Shown: in pieces, positions 62,556-64,000 of the stretch | How the letters are laid out: each line of letters starts with the position of its first letter | How positions within the stretch are numbered: the first letter of the stretch is position 1 | Assembly: GCA_002343075.1 (NCBI GenBank) | Contig: DDRH01000028.1 | Location: 67,273-131,272 of the forward strand | DNA from: Phycisphaerales bacterium UBA2421 | Lineage (GTDB): Bacteria; Planctomycetota; Phycisphaerae; Tepidisphaerales; Tepidisphaeraceae | Length of the DNA: 64,000 nt | Direction: 5' to 3' | Made by a program: the position numbers and the translations under genes | Notes under the pieces: model-generated | Told to the model about the DNA's origin: nothing | What the model saw: only the letters and a program-made list of their open reading frames with translations | The model's database searches: none

Positions 62556-63728
62556 ATGCATCGTTCTCTTCTTCGCGCTTCGTTATTGTCGTTTGCCATC
62601 GCCTCGGTGCCGCTTGGGTTCACCACGGCGCACGAGCCAGATGCCCGGCCCGCCGAGGCGGATATCATTCGGGCGCAAAAGCCCAGGGTGCAGATCGCCC
62701 TGCTGCTCGACACCAGCAACAGCATGGACGGGCTGATCTTCCAGGCCCGCACGCAACTCTGGACCATCGTCAACGAGTTTGCCCGCAGCAAGCGCGACGG
62801 CGCGCGCCCGCGGCTTGAAGTGGCGCTTTATGAATATGGCAACGATCGGCTCAGCCCCGGCGAGGGATATGTGCGCCAGGTGTGCGCCTTCACCGACGAC
62901 CTCGACGCCCTGAGCGAAAAGCTGTGGCAGCTCACCACCAACGGCGGCACCGAAATGTGCGGCGAGGTGATTCACCAATCACTCGAAGGCCTCGCATGGG
63001 ACAATGACCCGCGCACCTACAGAGCCATCTTCATCGCCGGCAATGAACCCTTCACCCAGGGCGAGCGCGACTACCGGCGGAGCTGCGCCGCCGCCATGGG
63101 GCGCGGGGTTGCGGTCAACACCATCCACTGCGGGACGCGCGAAGATGGAATCAACGGCATGTGGGCCGACGGCGCCAAGCGCGGCGAAGGCGAATTCATG
63201 TGGATCGACCAGAATCACAAGCGCCGCCACATCCCCTGCCCTCAGGATGACGAAATCGCCTCGCTCAGCCAGGAGCTGAACGGCACCTATATCGCCTATG
63301 GCCGAGACGGCGCAGTGGCTGCCGAGCGACAGGTGGCACAAGACCGAATCGCCAGCGAAAACGCCACCGCGGGGGCCGAAGTCGCCCGCGCCAACGCCAA
63401 GGCCAGCGGTGTCTATCGCAATGCCGGCTGGGATTTGGTCGATGCCATCAAGGAAGGCAAGGTCAAGATCGACGAGATAAAGGACGCCGATCTGCCCGGC
63501 AACATGCAGAAGATGGACGCCGACGAGCGAATGGCATACGTCAACCAGCAGCAGCAGCGCCGCGCTGATATCGCCGCCAAAATCCAGTCGCTAAACGAAG
63601 AACGCGCGAAATTCCTCGCGGAAGCAGCGAAAAACAGCGCCAACGAGGAAGCCGAAACCCTCGACACCGCCGCCGTCAAAACTGTGCGTGAGCAACTGAA
63701 GGCCAAGGGTTACGAAGTCGAAAAGTGA
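62556..63728 (+). CDS. Secreted vWA-domain protein
   Basis: The 390-residue protein has a signal peptide (MHRSLLRASLLSFAIASVPLGFTTA) and a von Willebrand A domain with a complete MIDAS start (DTSNSMDG, D52/S54/S56). A C-terminal helical region (~250-390, rich in Ala, Glu, Gln) likely forms a coiled coil. vWA domains bind proteins through a metal ion. It is probably periplasmic. TTGGAGG lies before the ATG. It is transcribed divergently from tetR, with the tetR operator about 160 bp upstream, so shared control is possible. A hairpin follows at 63772-63806. Confidence 0.85.
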   Translation: MHRSLLRASLLSFAIASVPLGFTTAHEPDARPAEADIIRAQKPRVQIALLLDTSNSMDGLIFQARTQLWTIVNEFARSKRDGARPRLEVALYEYGNDRLSPGEGYVRQVCAFTDDLDALSEKLWQLTTNGGTEMCGEVIHQSLEGLAWDNDPRTYRAIFIAGNEPFTQGERDYRRSCAAAMGRGVAVNTIHCGTREDGINGMWADGAKRGEGEFMWIDQNHKRRHIPCPQDDEIASLSQELNGTYIAYGRDGAVAAERQVAQDRIASENATAGAEVARANAKASGVYRNAGWDLVDAIKEGKVKIDEIKDADLPGNMQKMDADERMAYVNQQQQRRADIAAKIQSLNEERAKFLAEAAKNSANEEAETLDTAAVKTVREQLKAKGYEVEK

Positions 63729-64000
63729 TCAGCCCCCACCAGTGATCGGCCGCGACGATAGTCCGTTGCAAGGACGGGGTTCACGCGCAAAGCCTGAATC
63801 CCGTCCTGGTTCTATATCCGCCGCGGTCCGGCTCCGGCCGCCGCACGTCGTCAGGGCTTACTTCACCAGCGAAATCGAAGTCCCGCCAAGGCCTGACTCT
63901 CCTAAGCTTGTCGAAGTCCGTCTGACCTTAAGAAATTACAGAGTGTGCTGGATAAACCCCTTGATACGAAAGAGGTTAGCCGTAGCGGGGATGCTGCTTC
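63729..64000. other. Non-coding end of window
   Basis: No gene is recognised in the last 272 bp. Apart from the hairpin at 63772-63806, a short - strand frame (63858-63935) ends GLGGTSISLVK but is closed by a stop after about 26 codons, so it could be a gene remnant. Confidence 0.4.
63772..63806 (+). terminator. Hairpin after the vWA gene, possible terminator
   Basis: GGACGGGGTTCA pairs with TGAATCCCGTCC (one G-T wobble) around an 11-nt loop, 44 bp after the vWA stop. The following TGGTTCT is only weakly U-rich. Confidence 0.6.

Noticed and set aside
1-64000. tRNA, rRNA, transposase or integrase genes
   Set aside because: I looked for TTCGA-type T-loops, rRNA motifs and DDE or tyrosine recombinase signatures and saw none.

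Overview
The window is GC-rich, gene-dense chromosomal DNA, most likely from a planctomycete and probably the class Phycisphaerae. Pointers are two large exported proteins whose N-termini carry a LEPR-XLL-like motif (ELLETRSLF, ELLENRRLL), a PEP-CTERM protein, two bactofilins, an HtrA-like protease beside a degenerate PDZ-split homologue, menaquinone genes of the futalosine type, and ADP-heptose/heptosyltransferase genes that indicate a Gram-negative envelope. I found no rRNA, tRNA, CRISPR array, transposase or prophage.

Layout. 1-180: tail of a probable heme-copper oxidase subunit III and a terminator. 269-7404: one long + strand run with an HtrA-type protease, its catalytically degenerate partner, a 65-aa protein, ubiE/menG, a DoxX-like protein, ubiX, an unusual CsrA-like protein, ubiA and mqnE; this is largely a menaquinone operon with a CsrA homologue inside it. 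7618-13218: a small basic protein, a receiver, bpt, glyA and a large exported unknown. 13329-17294: ribH, a glycosyltransferase, nusB, ftsY and a FixJ-type regulator. 17343-27782 (mainly -): a DUF4139-type protein, a Kelch/Calx-beta surface protein, an M24 peptidase with modB and modA, a sugar isomerase and radA. 28216-34979: a tandem kinase-like protein with a heptosyltransferase, two bactofilins, a beta-propeller LEPR-XLL-type protein, eda and a membrane protein. 35119-44026: a BI-1 protein, hldE, a LOG-family protein, an FKBP isomerase, the PEP-CTERM protein, an M50 protease and mqnC. 44262-52143: an ACT-domain protein with ldh, an HD protein, a cation efflux protein with a YtcJ-like amidohydrolase, a GntR/LacI hybrid regulator, an MBL hydrolase and rpmB. 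52367-64000: a 1314-aa secretin divergent from pilT, then uvrA, an AhpD-like protein with its TetR regulator and a vWA protein.

Functional themes. Respiratory quinone synthesis uses mqnE, mqnC, ubiA, ubiX and ubiE. LPS core synthesis uses hldE, the heptosyltransferase and perhaps the kinase-like protein. Envelope export uses the secretin, pilT, PEP-CTERM and LEPR-XLL-type substrates and bactofilins.

The most unusual pattern is that four highly conserved enzymes (MqnE, RadA, MqnC, UvrA) each carry an in-frame extra segment encoded by repetitive, inverted-repeat DNA. This suggests small palindromic elements that enter coding sequence without breaking the frame. Other notable points are a CsrA with about 45 extra residues inside its fold, a matched pair of 16-bp operators for the TetR/AhpD pair, a perfect 22-bp palindrome in front of radA, and a protein with two complete kinase-like domains.
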